Translations under genes and position numbers: made by a program | NCBI GenBank assembly: GCA_964250755.1 | Contig: CAXUHB010000018.1 | Location: forward strand, 1-64,000 | Direction: 5' to 3' | Length of the DNA stretch: 64,000 nt | Source of the DNA: DASWOJ01 sp964250755 | GTDB taxonomy: Bacteria; Pseudomonadota; Alphaproteobacteria; Acetobacterales; Acetobacteraceae | Shown here: positions 9,404-17,501 of the stretch, piece by piece | Position numbering within the stretch: the first letter of the stretch is position 1 | Layout of the letters: each line of letters opens with the position of its first letter | Notes under the pieces: model-generated | What the model was told of the DNA's origin: nothing | Seen by the model: the letters and a program-made list of their open reading frames with translations, nothing else | Databases searched by the model: none

Positions 9404-9489
9404 CCTCCGCATTCCCCAGCACCGGAACAAGGGCAGTCCCCGGCATCTCAGCCTGCATAGGCCCAGCCAGGTTCCGGCCAGCGCGCCGG

Positions 9490-9509
9490 ATGTCGGCTTA
9501 GCCCGACAT
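9490..9509. other. short inverted repeat upstream of the diguanylate cyclase-like gene
   Basis: ATGTCGG and CCGACAT flank a six-base loop about 85 bases before the GAF-GGDEF start. It could be an operator or a weak terminator for the upstream small gene. There is no T-run. Confidence 0.3.
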
Positions 9510-9594
9510 GCCCCCCAGACCTGGCGGCGGAACCAGGGCCTGCATCAACCTTTCCTGACGTGGACCCTCAACACCCGCGGTCTATCTTGCAGGC

Positions 9595-10665
9595 ATGAGC
9601 CGATCAGCATTGCGCATGAACCCAAGCGCGCCCACCCCCCCGATGCCGGACAATGAGGCCGAGCGCCTGCGGGCGCTGCGCTCGCTCGACCTGCTTGATA
9701 CGCCGCCCGATCCCCGCTTCGACCTCTTCGCGCGGTTGGCGGCCCATCTCTACGGGACGCCGATCGCGCTCGTGTCGCTGCTGGACGCCGACCGGCTTTG
9801 GTTCAAGGCCACCGTCGGCCTTGAGGCACCCGAGGTCCCGCGGGAGCTGGCCTTCTGCGCCCACGCGATCCTGTCGCCGGGCGAGGTCACCGTGGTGGAC
9901 GACCTGACGCGGGATGCCCGGTTCCGCGGCAATGCGCTGGTAACGGCGCCGGGCGGGCTGCGCTTCTATGCCGGGGCGCCCATCGTGGACGCGGCAGGGC
10001 TGCCGATGGGAACCGTGTCCGTGCTGGACCGCGTGCCGCGCGGCATGGACGCCGCGGGGCGCCAGCGCCTGCAGGATTTGGCGGCGGGCGTGTCGTCGGT
10101 GCTGGAGCTGCACCGGACCTCCATCAGGCTGCACGCCGCCGCGACGCAGGATAGCCTGACCGGGCTGGCCAACCCGCGCGCCTTCCTGCCGCTGCTGGAC
10201 GCTGCCGTTGCGAACGCCGCGGCGCAGCCTTGCGCGCTCCTGTATCTGGACCTGGACCACTTCAAGACGCTGAACACCCGGCATGGACACGCCGGCGGCG
10301 ACGAGGTGCTGCGGGAGACCGGCGCACGGCTGCAAGCCGCCTTGCCAGCCGACGCCGTCGTAGCCCGCCTGCATGGGGACGAGTTCGCCGCCCTGCTGCG
10401 TGGCGAGGCCGCACGGAACGCCGGCGTCCAGGCCCGACGCGTGCTCGCCGCACTGGCCGAGCCGATGCGCCTTGGATCAGCCCTGGCGCCCATCTGCGCC
10501 TCCATCGGCGTCGCATCGGCTCCGGGCGACGCGGCAGGCGGGGCGGCGCTGCTGCACGCCGCGGACACGGCGCTGTCCCAGGCCAAGGAGGCAGGCGGCG
10601 GCCGGGCAGTGGAGCTGCACCGCAGCCCGCCCATGCTGGCCGGAGGACGGCAAGCAGCAGTTTGA
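9595..10665 (+). CDS. GAF-GGDEF protein, signature HGDEF (diguanylate cyclase-like)
   Basis: A 356-residue soluble protein. Residues ~25-170 form a GAF domain typical of this architecture (ERLRALRSLDLLDTPPDPRFD at its start, FCAHAIL and FYAGAPI inside). Residues ~183-345 form a GGDEF domain with DSLTGLANPRAF, LDLDHFKTLN and GHAGGDEVL. The signature is RLHGDEF (residues 258-264), so the first Gly of GGDEF is replaced by His while Asp262 and Glu263 remain. The metal and catalytic residues are kept, so cyclic-di-GMP synthesis is possible but uncertain. No inhibitory-site RxxD is evident in the usual place. A strong hairpin follows the stop. Confidence 0.88.
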   Translation: MSRSALRMNPSAPTPPMPDNEAERLRALRSLDLLDTPPDPRFDLFARLAAHLYGTPIALVSLLDADRLWFKATVGLEAPEVPRELAFCAHAILSPGEVTVVDDLTRDARFRGNALVTAPGGLRFYAGAPIVDAAGLPMGTVSVLDRVPRGMDAAGRQRLQDLAAGVSSVLELHRTSIRLHAAATQDSLTGLANPRAFLPLLDAAVANAAAQPCALLYLDLDHFKTLNTRHGHAGGDEVLRETGARLQAALPADAVVARLHGDEFAALLRGEAARNAGVQARRVLAALAEPMRLGSALAPICASIGVASAPGDAAGGAALLHAADTALSQAKEAGGGRAVELHRSPPMLAGGRQAAV

Positions 10666-10670
10666 AATCG

Positions 10671-10700
10671 GACCCAGCGCGGGCCCGCCCGCGCTGGGTC
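10671..10700. terminator. strong hairpin between convergent genes
   Basis: GACCCAGCGCGGG pairs perfectly with CCCGCGCTGGGTC across a four-base CCCG loop, giving a 13-bp stem just after the GGDEF gene and before the recJ stop on the other strand. There is no clear T-run, so termination is inferred from position and stem strength. Confidence 0.6.
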
Positions 10701-10795
10701 CGGGACGCAGAAGCGTACGGGGTGCAAAGGAGGAAGACGCGGCCCCCCTCCGTTGTGCAGTTGGCCAGTGCGCGGTTGGGCGCGGTCAAACCGCG

Positions 10796-12604
10796 TCAAC
10801 TTGCCCGCGCCGCGTCCGCGATGAAAAACCCCACTGTCACGCTGCCGTTCCACTCCTCCGCCCGCAGGTGCCCTGCCAGGTGCAGCGGGGCGCCCGGCGT
10901 CAGCAGCGCGTCGGCCAGCGCGCCGTCCTTCGCCCGGAACAGCAGCGTCTTCAGCCGCGGCCCCCCGCCCTCCCCCTGCACATAGGCGCGGACCGTCCCG
11001 CCTTCCTTGCCGATGCGGTCGGCGCGGACGACCTGGGCGCGGGGCAGGACGAACACCGGCTCCTCGTTGCCGTTGCCGAAGGGGGACAGGCGCGCAAGCT
11101 GCTGCGCTAGGTCCACCGTTGCGCCGGGCACGGCCAGCGTGCCCTCCACCGACAGGTCGGCGGCGCGCGGCAGCGCGGCGGCGTGCGCCAGGCGCTCGTT
11201 CAGGAAGGCATGGAACTCCGCCAGCCGCTCCACCCGCAACGAGAACCCAGCCGCCATCGCGTGGCCGCCGCCGGTGGCCAGGATGCCGGCCGCCCGCGCC
11301 GCCATCACGGCCCGGCCCAGGTCCACCCCAGCCACCGACCGCCCGCTGCCCTTCACCAGCCCGTCCTGCACTGCACCCACGCAGGTCGGGCGGTTGTGAC
11401 GCTCCTTGATGCGCCCGGCCACGATGCCGACGACGCCGGGATGCCAGCCCTCCCCGTGGATCAGCAGCGCGGCGTGCCCGGCGGCGGACTGCGCCTCCGC
11501 CTGCGCCAGCGCGGCGTCCAGCATCCCGGCCTCGACCTGCTGGCGGTTGCGGTTGGTGCTGTCCAGCGTCTCGGCCAGGGCGCGGGCTTCCACCGGATCC
11601 TCGCACAGCAATAGCCGCAGGCCGAGGTCGCTGGTGCTGATGCGCCCGGCGGCGTTGATGCGCGGACCCAGCGCGAAGCCGCAGGTGAACGCGGTCGGCA
11701 GGTCGCGGGCGGAGGCGGCTTCGAGCAGCGCCTTGATGCCGGGCCGCGCCCGCCGGGCCATGACGCGCAGGCCCTGGACGACGAGGGCGCGGTTCAGACC
11801 TGTCAGTGGCATCACGTCGCACACGGTCGCCAGCGCCACCAAGTCCAGCATGTCCTTCAGGTCCGGCTCCGCCCGCCCCGCGAAGTGCCCGGCCCGGCGC
11901 AGCACGCGCAAGGTGGCGACGGCGGCCAGAAAGGCGACCGCCGCGGCGCACACGCCCCCCAAACCGCTGGTGCAGTCGGCGCGGTTGGGGTTGACGGTGG
12001 CCAGCACGGGCGGCGGCGGCCCCTCGGCGACGTGATGATCCAGCACGACCACGTCTGCCCGGCCCTGCAGGGCGGCCAGCGCGGCGGCCGCGGCGGTGCC
12101 GCAGTCCACGCACACGACCAGGGTGGCGCCGCGGCCGGCCAGGGACAGCAAGGCCGGCCCGTTGGGGCCGTAGCCCTCCAGCAGCCGGTCGGGCACATGG
12201 GTCATCACAGTGCAGCCCAGGGTGCGCAGCACCGTCGTGATGATGGCGGCGCTGCACGCCCCGTCCACGTCGTAGTCGCCGAACACCGCGACCGTCTCCC
12301 CCCGCTGCACGGCGGCGGCCAGCCGTGCCGCGGCAGCGTCCATGTCCTGCAGCACCGAAGGGTCCGGCAGCAGGGCGCGCAAGGTTGGCTCCAGGAAGTG
12401 CGCGGCATCGTCCATGCCGACGCCGCGGGCGGCCAGCAGGCGGCCCAGCAGCTCCGGCAGGTTCAGCCGCTGGGCGATGCCGAGGCCCACCCGGTCCTCC
12501 CCCTGGCGCCACAGCCAGCGGCGTCCAGTGAGGCTGGAGGCGACGTCGAGGGGGGCGGAGTGGGCTGCGTGGCTCAAGGCGTCTCTATGCTCCCTGATCG
12601 GCAT
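10796..12604 (-). CDS. recJ: single-stranded-DNA-specific exonuclease RecJ
   Basis: About 602 residues, the usual RecJ length. It degrades single-stranded DNA 5'-3' in recombination and repair. The DHH-domain motifs are present: FGDYDVDGACS (motif I), a CVDCG segment, VVLDHHV (DHH) and LATVCDVMPLTG. The DHHA1 part has GGGHAMAAGFSL, and an OB-like C-terminal domain ends near VTVGFFIADAARAS. The start is set at the ATG at 12604; an upstream ATG at 12619 lies inside the palindromic repeat and is less likely. It follows glpX on the same strand after two palindromic repeats, an order I know from other alphaproteobacteria. Confidence 0.95.
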   Translation of the reverse strand: MPIREHRDALSHAAHSAPLDVASSLTGRRWLWRQGEDRVGLGIAQRLNLPELLGRLLAARGVGMDDAAHFLEPTLRALLPDPSVLQDMDAAAARLAAAVQRGETVAVFGDYDVDGACSAAIITTVLRTLGCTVMTHVPDRLLEGYGPNGPALLSLAGRGATLVVCVDCGTAAAAALAALQGRADVVVLDHHVAEGPPPPVLATVNPNRADCTSGLGGVCAAAVAFLAAVATLRVLRRAGHFAGRAEPDLKDMLDLVALATVCDVMPLTGLNRALVVQGLRVMARRARPGIKALLEAASARDLPTAFTCGFALGPRINAAGRISTSDLGLRLLLCEDPVEARALAETLDSTNRNRQQVEAGMLDAALAQAEAQSAAGHAALLIHGEGWHPGVVGIVAGRIKERHNRPTCVGAVQDGLVKGSGRSVAGVDLGRAVMAARAAGILATGGGHAMAAGFSLRVERLAEFHAFLNERLAHAAALPRAADLSVEGTLAVPGATVDLAQQLARLSPFGNGNEEPVFVLPRAQVVRADRIGKEGGTVRAYVQGEGGGPRLKTLLFRAKDGALADALLTPGAPLHLAGHLRAEEWNGSVTVGFFIADAARAS

Positions 12605-12615
12605 CTCGAAGCCCG

Positions 12616-12712
12616 TCATTGCGAGCCGCTCCAGCGGCGCGGCAATTCAGGGGCCGCAAGCACGGTCCTTGCAGTTCCTGGATTGCCGCGTCGCTGCGCT
12701 CCTCGCAATGAC
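12616..12712. repeat. GTCATTGCGAG dispersed palindromic repeat, copy 2
   Basis: This 97-bp element runs from GTCATTGCGAGCCGCTCC to CTCCTCGCAATGAC, with internal CGGCAATTCAGG and CCTGGATTGCCG arms that pair with each other. It abuts the recJ start. Confidence 0.9.
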
Positions 12713-12741
12713 GAACCGGAGCCAATCCGCTTGTGAAACCT

Positions 12742-12825
12742 GTAGGGCGGAAAAGCGCAGCGCCTTCCGCCATGGGACAGCGCCGTGCCAGCCAGCGGCG
12801 GAAGACGCCGCGCTTTTCCGCCTTA
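12742..12825. repeat. GTAGGGCGGAAAAGCG palindromic repeat
   Basis: An 84-bp inverted repeat. GTAGGGCGGAAAAGCG at the left pairs with CGCTTTTCCGCCTTAC at the right (one mismatch), and an inner CGCCTTCCGCC pairs with GGCGGAAGACG. It sits between glpX and recJ, beside repeat copy 2 of the other family, and may attenuate recJ transcription. Confidence 0.8.
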
Positions 12826-12843
12826 CTTGGTCAGCGGCTCACC

Positions 12844-13830
12844 CTACTCCGGCTGCCACGTCTTCATCTGGAAATTGTGCTGCGCCTCGATGTAGCGGAC
12901 CGTCCCCGACTTGCTCCGCATCACCATGGAGTGCGTGAAGGCCCCCGTCCCGAACCGCCGCACCCCGCGCAGCATCGCCCCGGACGTGACGCCGGTGGCG
13001 GCGAACATCACGTCGCCCTTGGCCATCTCCGACACCGTGAACTTATGGTCGGGGTCGTTCACGCCCATCTCCCGCGCCCGCGCCCGTTGCGCGTCGTCCT
13101 CGTACATCAGCCGCCCCTGCATCTGGCCGCCGATGCAGCGCAGGGCGGCGGCGGCCAGCACGCCCTCGGGCGCGCCGCCGCTGCCCATGTAGATGTCCAC
13201 CCCGCCCTCCGGCAGCGCCGCGGCGATCACCCCGGCCACGTCGCCGTCGCCCAGCAGCATGATGCGGGCGCCGGCGGAGCGGCAGCCCTCCATCAGGTGC
13301 GCGTGCCGGTCGCGCTCCAGCATGCACACCACGATGTCGCCCACGCCGCGGTTCTTGGCCCGCGCGAGCGCCCGCAGGTTCTCGCCGACCGAGGCATCGA
13401 GGTCCACGATCCCCTCCGGCAGCCCCGGCCCGACCGCGATTTTGTCCATGTAGATGTCGGGCGCGTGCAGGAAGTTGCCGCGCTCCGCCAGCGCCACCAC
13501 GGCCAGGGCGTTGGGGCCGCCCTTGGCGGTGATGCTGGTGCCCTCCAACGGGTCCACGGCGATGTCCATGGGTGGTCCGCCGGCGCCGACGCGCTCCCCG
13601 ATGTATAGCATCGGCGCCTCGTCCATCTCGCCCTCGCCGATCACGACGGTGCCCTCGATGGCGACGCTGTCGAAGGCGCGGCGCATCGCCTCCACCGCCG
13701 CGCCGTCCGCCTCGTTCTTTTTGCCCCGGCCCATCCAGCGGGATGCGGCGAGCGCCGCGGCTTCGGTGACGCGGACCAGGTCCAGCGCCAGGTTGCGGTC
13801 GTAGCTGATCTCGGGCTTCGTGTTGGGCAT
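12844..13830 (-). CDS. glpX: class II fructose-1,6-bisphosphatase
   Basis: A 328-residue GlpX-type phosphatase that hydrolyses fructose-1,6-bisphosphate in gluconeogenesis; in some bacteria it also acts on sedoheptulose-1,7-bisphosphate. Metal-site and family motifs are visible: EGTVVIGEGEMDEAPML, DIAVDPLEGTS (the DPxxGT lithium-sensitive phosphatase motif) and MGSGGAPEGVLAAAAL. An AAGGA ribosome-binding site lies in the 12-base gap after hom, so it is in an operon with the aminotransferase and hom genes. Length is normal. Confidence 0.95.
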   Translation of the reverse strand: MPNTKPEISYDRNLALDLVRVTEAAALAASRWMGRGKKNEADGAAVEAMRRAFDSVAIEGTVVIGEGEMDEAPMLYIGERVGAGGPPMDIAVDPLEGTSITAKGGPNALAVVALAERGNFLHAPDIYMDKIAVGPGLPEGIVDLDASVGENLRALARAKNRGVGDIVVCMLERDRHAHLMEGCRSAGARIMLLGDGDVAGVIAAALPEGGVDIYMGSGGAPEGVLAAAALRCIGGQMQGRLMYEDDAQRARAREMGVNDPDHKFTVSEMAKGDVMFAATGVTSGAMLRGVRRFGTGAFTHSMVMRSKSGTVRYIEAQHNFQMKTWQPE

Positions 13831-13842
13831 GGGGCGGGGTCC

Positions 13843-15135
13843 TTACGCAGGCTCAATACGGATCAGGGCGGGCGACTCCAGCACGGCGTCCATTGCGCCA
13901 ATGGTGTCCACGGCGCGGCGCATCGCGGCCTCCTGGCACTCGTGCGTCACCAGCACCACCGGCACGGCCTCGCCCGGCGCGCGGCCGCGCTGGATCATGC
14001 TTTCCAGGCTGACCCCGGCATCACGTAGCGCCGCCGTTACGTCGGCGATCACGCCGGGGCGGTCCACGACCATCAGGCGCAGGTAGTAGGCGCCGTGGTG
14101 CGCGGAGATCGGCACGGACGGCAGGCGGGCCAGCGCCGCGCCGGATGCGCCCCAAGCAGGGGTGCGCCGGTCTTGTGCGAGGTCAATCAGGTCCGCCACC
14201 ACCGCGCTCGCGGTCGGCCCGGCGCCGGCGCCGCGGCCTTGCAGCATCACGCGGCCCACCGGGTCGCCCTCCGCCACCACGGCGTTGAACACCCCGTCCA
14301 CCCGCGCAATCGGGTCGGACAGGGGCACCATGCACGGATGCACCCGCGTCTCGATCCCCGCGTCCGTCCGCCGCGCAATACCCAGCAGCTTGATGCGGTA
14401 GCCCAGTTCCTGCGCGAAGGCGATGTCCAGGGCGGACACCGCGCGTATCCCCTCCACATGCACGGCGGCAAAGTCCACAGGCTGGTTGAAGGCCAGCGCC
14501 GCCAGGATCGCCAGCTTGTGGGCGGCGTCCACGCCGTCAATGTCGAAGGCCGGGTCGGTTTCCGCGTAGCCCAGCCGCTGCGCGTCGGCCAGCACGTCGG
14601 CGAACTCGCGTCCGCCGCGGCCCATCTCGGTCAGGATGTAGTTGCAGGTGCCGTTCAGGATGCCGGCCACACGGTCCAGGCGGTTGGCGGCCAGGCCCTC
14701 CCGCAGCGCCTTGATGGCGGGAATGCCGCCGGCCACCGCAGCCTCGAACGCCAGGGCCACGCCGCCCTGCTCGGCTTGGGCGGCCAACTCCGCGCCGTGG
14801 ACGGCCATCAGCGCCTTGTTGGCGGTGATGACGGGCTTGCCTGCGGCCAGGGCCGCCTGCACCAGCGCGCGCGCCGGGCCGTCGCTGCCGCCGATCAGCT
14901 CGACGACGGCATCCACGCCGGGGTCGGACGCCAGCGCCACGGGGTCCTCATACCAGCGCAACCCCGCCGTGGGCACGCCGCGGTCCCGGGTGCGGTCCCG
15001 GGCGGACACGGCGACGGCGGCGATGGGACGGCCCGCCCGCGCCTCGATCACCCCGGCGTTGTCCCGCAGCAGGCGCAGCACGCCCGCGCCGACCGTGCCC
15101 AGGCCGGCGACGCCAACCGAGAGGGGCTTGGTCAT
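13843..15135 (-). CDS. hom: homoserine dehydrogenase
   Basis: A 430-residue enzyme that reduces aspartate semialdehyde to homoserine in threonine and methionine synthesis. It has a Rossmann start (VGVAGLGTVGAGVLRLL), NKALMA, the substrate region with AAVAGGIPAIK and GILNGTCNYILTEM, YAETDPAFDIDG, and a C-terminal ACT domain (~350-430) starting LRLMVVDRPGVIADV, which suggests feedback control by threonine. The ATG overlaps the aminotransferase stop as ATGA, showing coupled translation. glpX follows 12 bases downstream. Confidence 0.96.
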   Translation of the reverse strand: MTKPLSVGVAGLGTVGAGVLRLLRDNAGVIEARAGRPIAAVAVSARDRTRDRGVPTAGLRWYEDPVALASDPGVDAVVELIGGSDGPARALVQAALAAGKPVITANKALMAVHGAELAAQAEQGGVALAFEAAVAGGIPAIKALREGLAANRLDRVAGILNGTCNYILTEMGRGGREFADVLADAQRLGYAETDPAFDIDGVDAAHKLAILAALAFNQPVDFAAVHVEGIRAVSALDIAFAQELGYRIKLLGIARRTDAGIETRVHPCMVPLSDPIARVDGVFNAVVAEGDPVGRVMLQGRGAGAGPTASAVVADLIDLAQDRRTPAWGASGAALARLPSVPISAHHGAYYLRLMVVDRPGVIADVTAALRDAGVSLESMIQRGRAPGEAVPVVLVTHECQEAAMRRAVDTIGAMDAVLESPALIRIEPA

Positions 15136-16358
15136 TCCGCGGCGGCGGGTTCGGGCACGGGCGCGGCGGGAGCAACGTTGCTGCCCTCTCCCAGGAACGC
15201 CTTGATGTTCCGCACGGCCTGCCGCAGCCGCTGCGTGTTCTCGACGAAGGCGATGCGGACATGGGTATCCCCATGCTCGCCGAAGCCGATGCCCGGCGCG
15301 ACCGCCACCTTCGCCCGCGCCAGCAGCAGCTTGCTGAACTCGACGCTGCCCAGGTGGGCGTAGCGGGGGGGGATCGGCGCCCACGCGAACATGCTGCCCT
15401 CCGGGCTGGGCACGTCCCACCCGGCGGCGCACAGCCCGCGCACCACCACGTCCCGGCGCTCCTTGTACAGCGCCCGCATTTCGGCCACGCAATCCTGCGG
15501 CCCGTTCAGCGCCGCCGTCGCGGCGACCTGGATCGGGGTGAAGGCGCCGTAGTCCAGGTAGCTCTTCATCCGCGCCAGCGCCGCGATCAGCCGCTCGTTG
15601 CCCACCGCGAATCCCATGCGCCAGCCCGGCATCGAGTAGGTCTTGGACATGCTCGTGAACTCGACCGCGATCTCCTTTGCGCCGGGCACCTGCAGCAGGG
15701 AGGGCGGCGGAGTGTCGCCGAAGTAGATCTCGGCGTAGGCCAGGTCCGACATGATGTAGATGTCGTGCTTGCGGCAGAACGCCACGACCTCCCGGTAGAA
15801 GTCGAGCGTGGCGCAGTAGGCCGTGGGGTTGCTGGGGAAGTTCACGATCAGCGCGGTGGGCTTGGGCACGCTGTGGCGCACCGCACGGTCCAGCGCCTCC
15901 AGCATGTCCCCGTCCGGCGTGGCGGGCAGGCTGCGTACGCTGGCGCCGGCGATGATGAAGCCGAACTGGTGGATGGGATAGGACGGGTTGGGCACCAGGA
16001 TGGTGTCGCCGGGGCTGGTGATGGCCGATGCCAGGTTGGCCAGCCCTTCCTTGCTGCCCAGCGTCGCCACGACCTCGGTATCCGGGTCCAGCTTCACGCC
16101 GAAGCGGCGGCCGTAGTAGCCGGCAAGCGCCCGGCGCAGCCCGGGGATGCCCTTGCTGACGCTGTAGCGGTGGCTGCGCGGGTCCTGCACCGCCTCCACC
16201 AGCTTGGCCACGATGTGCGGCGGCGTGGGGGTGTCGGGGTTGCCCATGCCCAGGTCTATGATGTCCTCCCCCGCGGCGCGCGCACGGGCCTTGGCGGTGT
16301 TCACCTCCGCGAACACGTAGGGGGGCATGCGGCGGATGCGGTGGAATTCCTGGGTCAT
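15132..16358 (-). CDS. PLP aminotransferase (AlaC / LL-diaminopimelate aminotransferase-like)
   Basis: A 408-residue class I/II aminotransferase. Key elements are DLGMGNPDTPTP near the start, the substrate/PLP segment NFPSNPTAYCA, the PLP-facing SDLAYAEIYFG, and the Schiff-base lysine motif SMSKTYSMPGWRMGF. It resembles the AlaC group (glutamate-pyruvate transaminase) that alphaproteobacteria commonly place directly before hom. The reaction could be alanine or another amino-acid transamination, and the sequence alone does not settle it. The last ~20 residues are a Pro/Ala-rich tail. It is the first gene of the aminotransferase-hom-glpX operon. Confidence 0.9.
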   Translation of the reverse strand: MTQEFHRIRRMPPYVFAEVNTAKARARAAGEDIIDLGMGNPDTPTPPHIVAKLVEAVQDPRSHRYSVSKGIPGLRRALAGYYGRRFGVKLDPDTEVVATLGSKEGLANLASAITSPGDTILVPNPSYPIHQFGFIIAGASVRSLPATPDGDMLEALDRAVRHSVPKPTALIVNFPSNPTAYCATLDFYREVVAFCRKHDIYIMSDLAYAEIYFGDTPPPSLLQVPGAKEIAVEFTSMSKTYSMPGWRMGFAVGNERLIAALARMKSYLDYGAFTPIQVAATAALNGPQDCVAEMRALYKERRDVVVRGLCAAGWDVPSPEGSMFAWAPIPPRYAHLGSVEFSKLLLARAKVAVAPGIGFGEHGDTHVRIAFVENTQRLRQAVRNIKAFLGEGSNVAPAAPVPEPAAAE

Positions 16359-16398
16359 GGCGGCGCTCGCGGGGAGGTGGAAGGAGGGTTGGGGGCGG

Positions 16399-17418
16399 TC
16401 AGGGTAGCAGACGCGCGGCGCCGGTGCGACCCAGCCCGGCGGCCTCGACGCGTATGGCGGCCGCAGGCACGCCTGCAGCAACCAGCGCGTCGCGTATGGC
16501 GCCCGCACGGGCAAGGCCGAGCGGCACGGCGGCGGCCTGCTGGGCAGGTGCCGCGCCGTCCGCGTCGCCCCCGGCCTGCACGACGACCCCGCCCCCCAGG
16601 CGCTGAGCCGCCAAGGCACGCAGCGCGGGGTCGGCGCTGTCCGGCAGGGCGGCAGACCCGCGCGCGAAGGCGACCACCGCCTGCGGCTGCGGACGGGGTG
16701 CGGCGGGCGCGAAGGTGCTGGCAGGCAGGCCCGGCAGTCGCGGGACGGGCGGGGCCGCCGCGGGCAGCTCCGGCAGGGCGCCGGATGCAAGCGGGGCGCC
16801 GGATGCAAGCGGGGCGCCGCCGGGCGCAGCTGGAGGCGTGCGCGCGGCCCGGCGCGAGGCCGGAGCGGGCGGCGCAGGCAGTGGAGTGGCGGCGTCCAGG
16901 ACGGCCTTGGATGGCTCGTCCTCTGGTGCAGGCGCGGCAGCGGGGGCCGGCGCAGCAGGGGTGCGGCCCGCGGACGCCGACGGTGCGGCGGCGGGCGCGG
17001 GCGCTGCGGCGGGCGCGGGCACCGGCCCGGCGGCGGCCTTCGCGGCGGCCAGGGCCGCCGGGCCGCTGGCGGGCACGATGGGGTCGCGGCCTGCGGCGCG
17101 CTCGGTCCGGTCGCGTTCCGCCGCCAGCTGCGCGGTCAGCGCCCGCCGGGTCCCGGCGTCGGTGGGTGTGGGACGGGTGGGGACCTGGGACAGGTTGGGA
17201 TAGGGGTCGTCCGCGCCCGGCGGCGGCGGGCGGTCCTGGGCGATGCGCCCCCCTTGCAGGTCGTGCCACCAATCAATCGGGGTGTCCAGGCTCAGCTTGC
17301 TGTCGTTCAGCCGCTCCACCGTGCTGCACCCCCCCAGGCACAGCGCGGGGAGCAGCAGCGCGAGCAGCACGGCTTGCCGCCCCCGTGGGCTGCCACCACC
17401 TACCCGCCTGTCGAACAT
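16399..17418 (-). CDS. OmpA-like outer-membrane lipoprotein with long Ala/Pro linker
   Basis: A 339-residue secreted protein. A signal peptide ends in a lipobox (LCLGGC, Cys ~30), followed by a short conserved region (STVERLNDSKLSLDTPIDWWHDLQGG) and then about 170 residues of Ala/Pro-rich low-complexity linker. That linker includes the repeat ASGAPLASGAPLASGA, from two copies of GGATGCAAGCGGGGCGCC. The C-terminal ~100 residues (AVVAFARGSAALPDSADPALRAL onward) fit a diverged OmpA/MotB peptidoglycan-binding fold. It probably tethers the outer membrane to the wall. It is divergent from phaC. Confidence 0.7.
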   Translation of the reverse strand: MFDRRVGGGSPRGRQAVLLALLLPALCLGGCSTVERLNDSKLSLDTPIDWWHDLQGGRIAQDRPPPPGADDPYPNLSQVPTRPTPTDAGTRRALTAQLAAERDRTERAAGRDPIVPASGPAALAAAKAAAGPVPAPAAAPAPAAAPSASAGRTPAAPAPAAAPAPEDEPSKAVLDAATPLPAPPAPASRRAARTPPAAPGGAPLASGAPLASGALPELPAAAPPVPRLPGLPASTFAPAAPRPQPQAVVAFARGSAALPDSADPALRALAAQRLGGGVVVQAGGDADGAAPAQQAAAVPLGLARAGAIRDALVAAGVPAAAIRVEAAGLGRTGAARLLP

Positions 17419-17501
17419 CCCGTGCCCTGCTCCCCTGCGCCGCGCCGCCCGGCGCACGCTGTGTAGCCCGGCGCAGGCCTCGACGGAAAGGACTCTGCCC
17501 G

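Noticed and set aside
15261..17501. Very long plus-strand open frame extending phaC upstream by ~750 codons
   Set aside because: It lies opposite the aminotransferase and OmpA-like genes, is Arg/Ala-rich nonsense, and phaC has its own ATG with GGAAAGGA at 17502.
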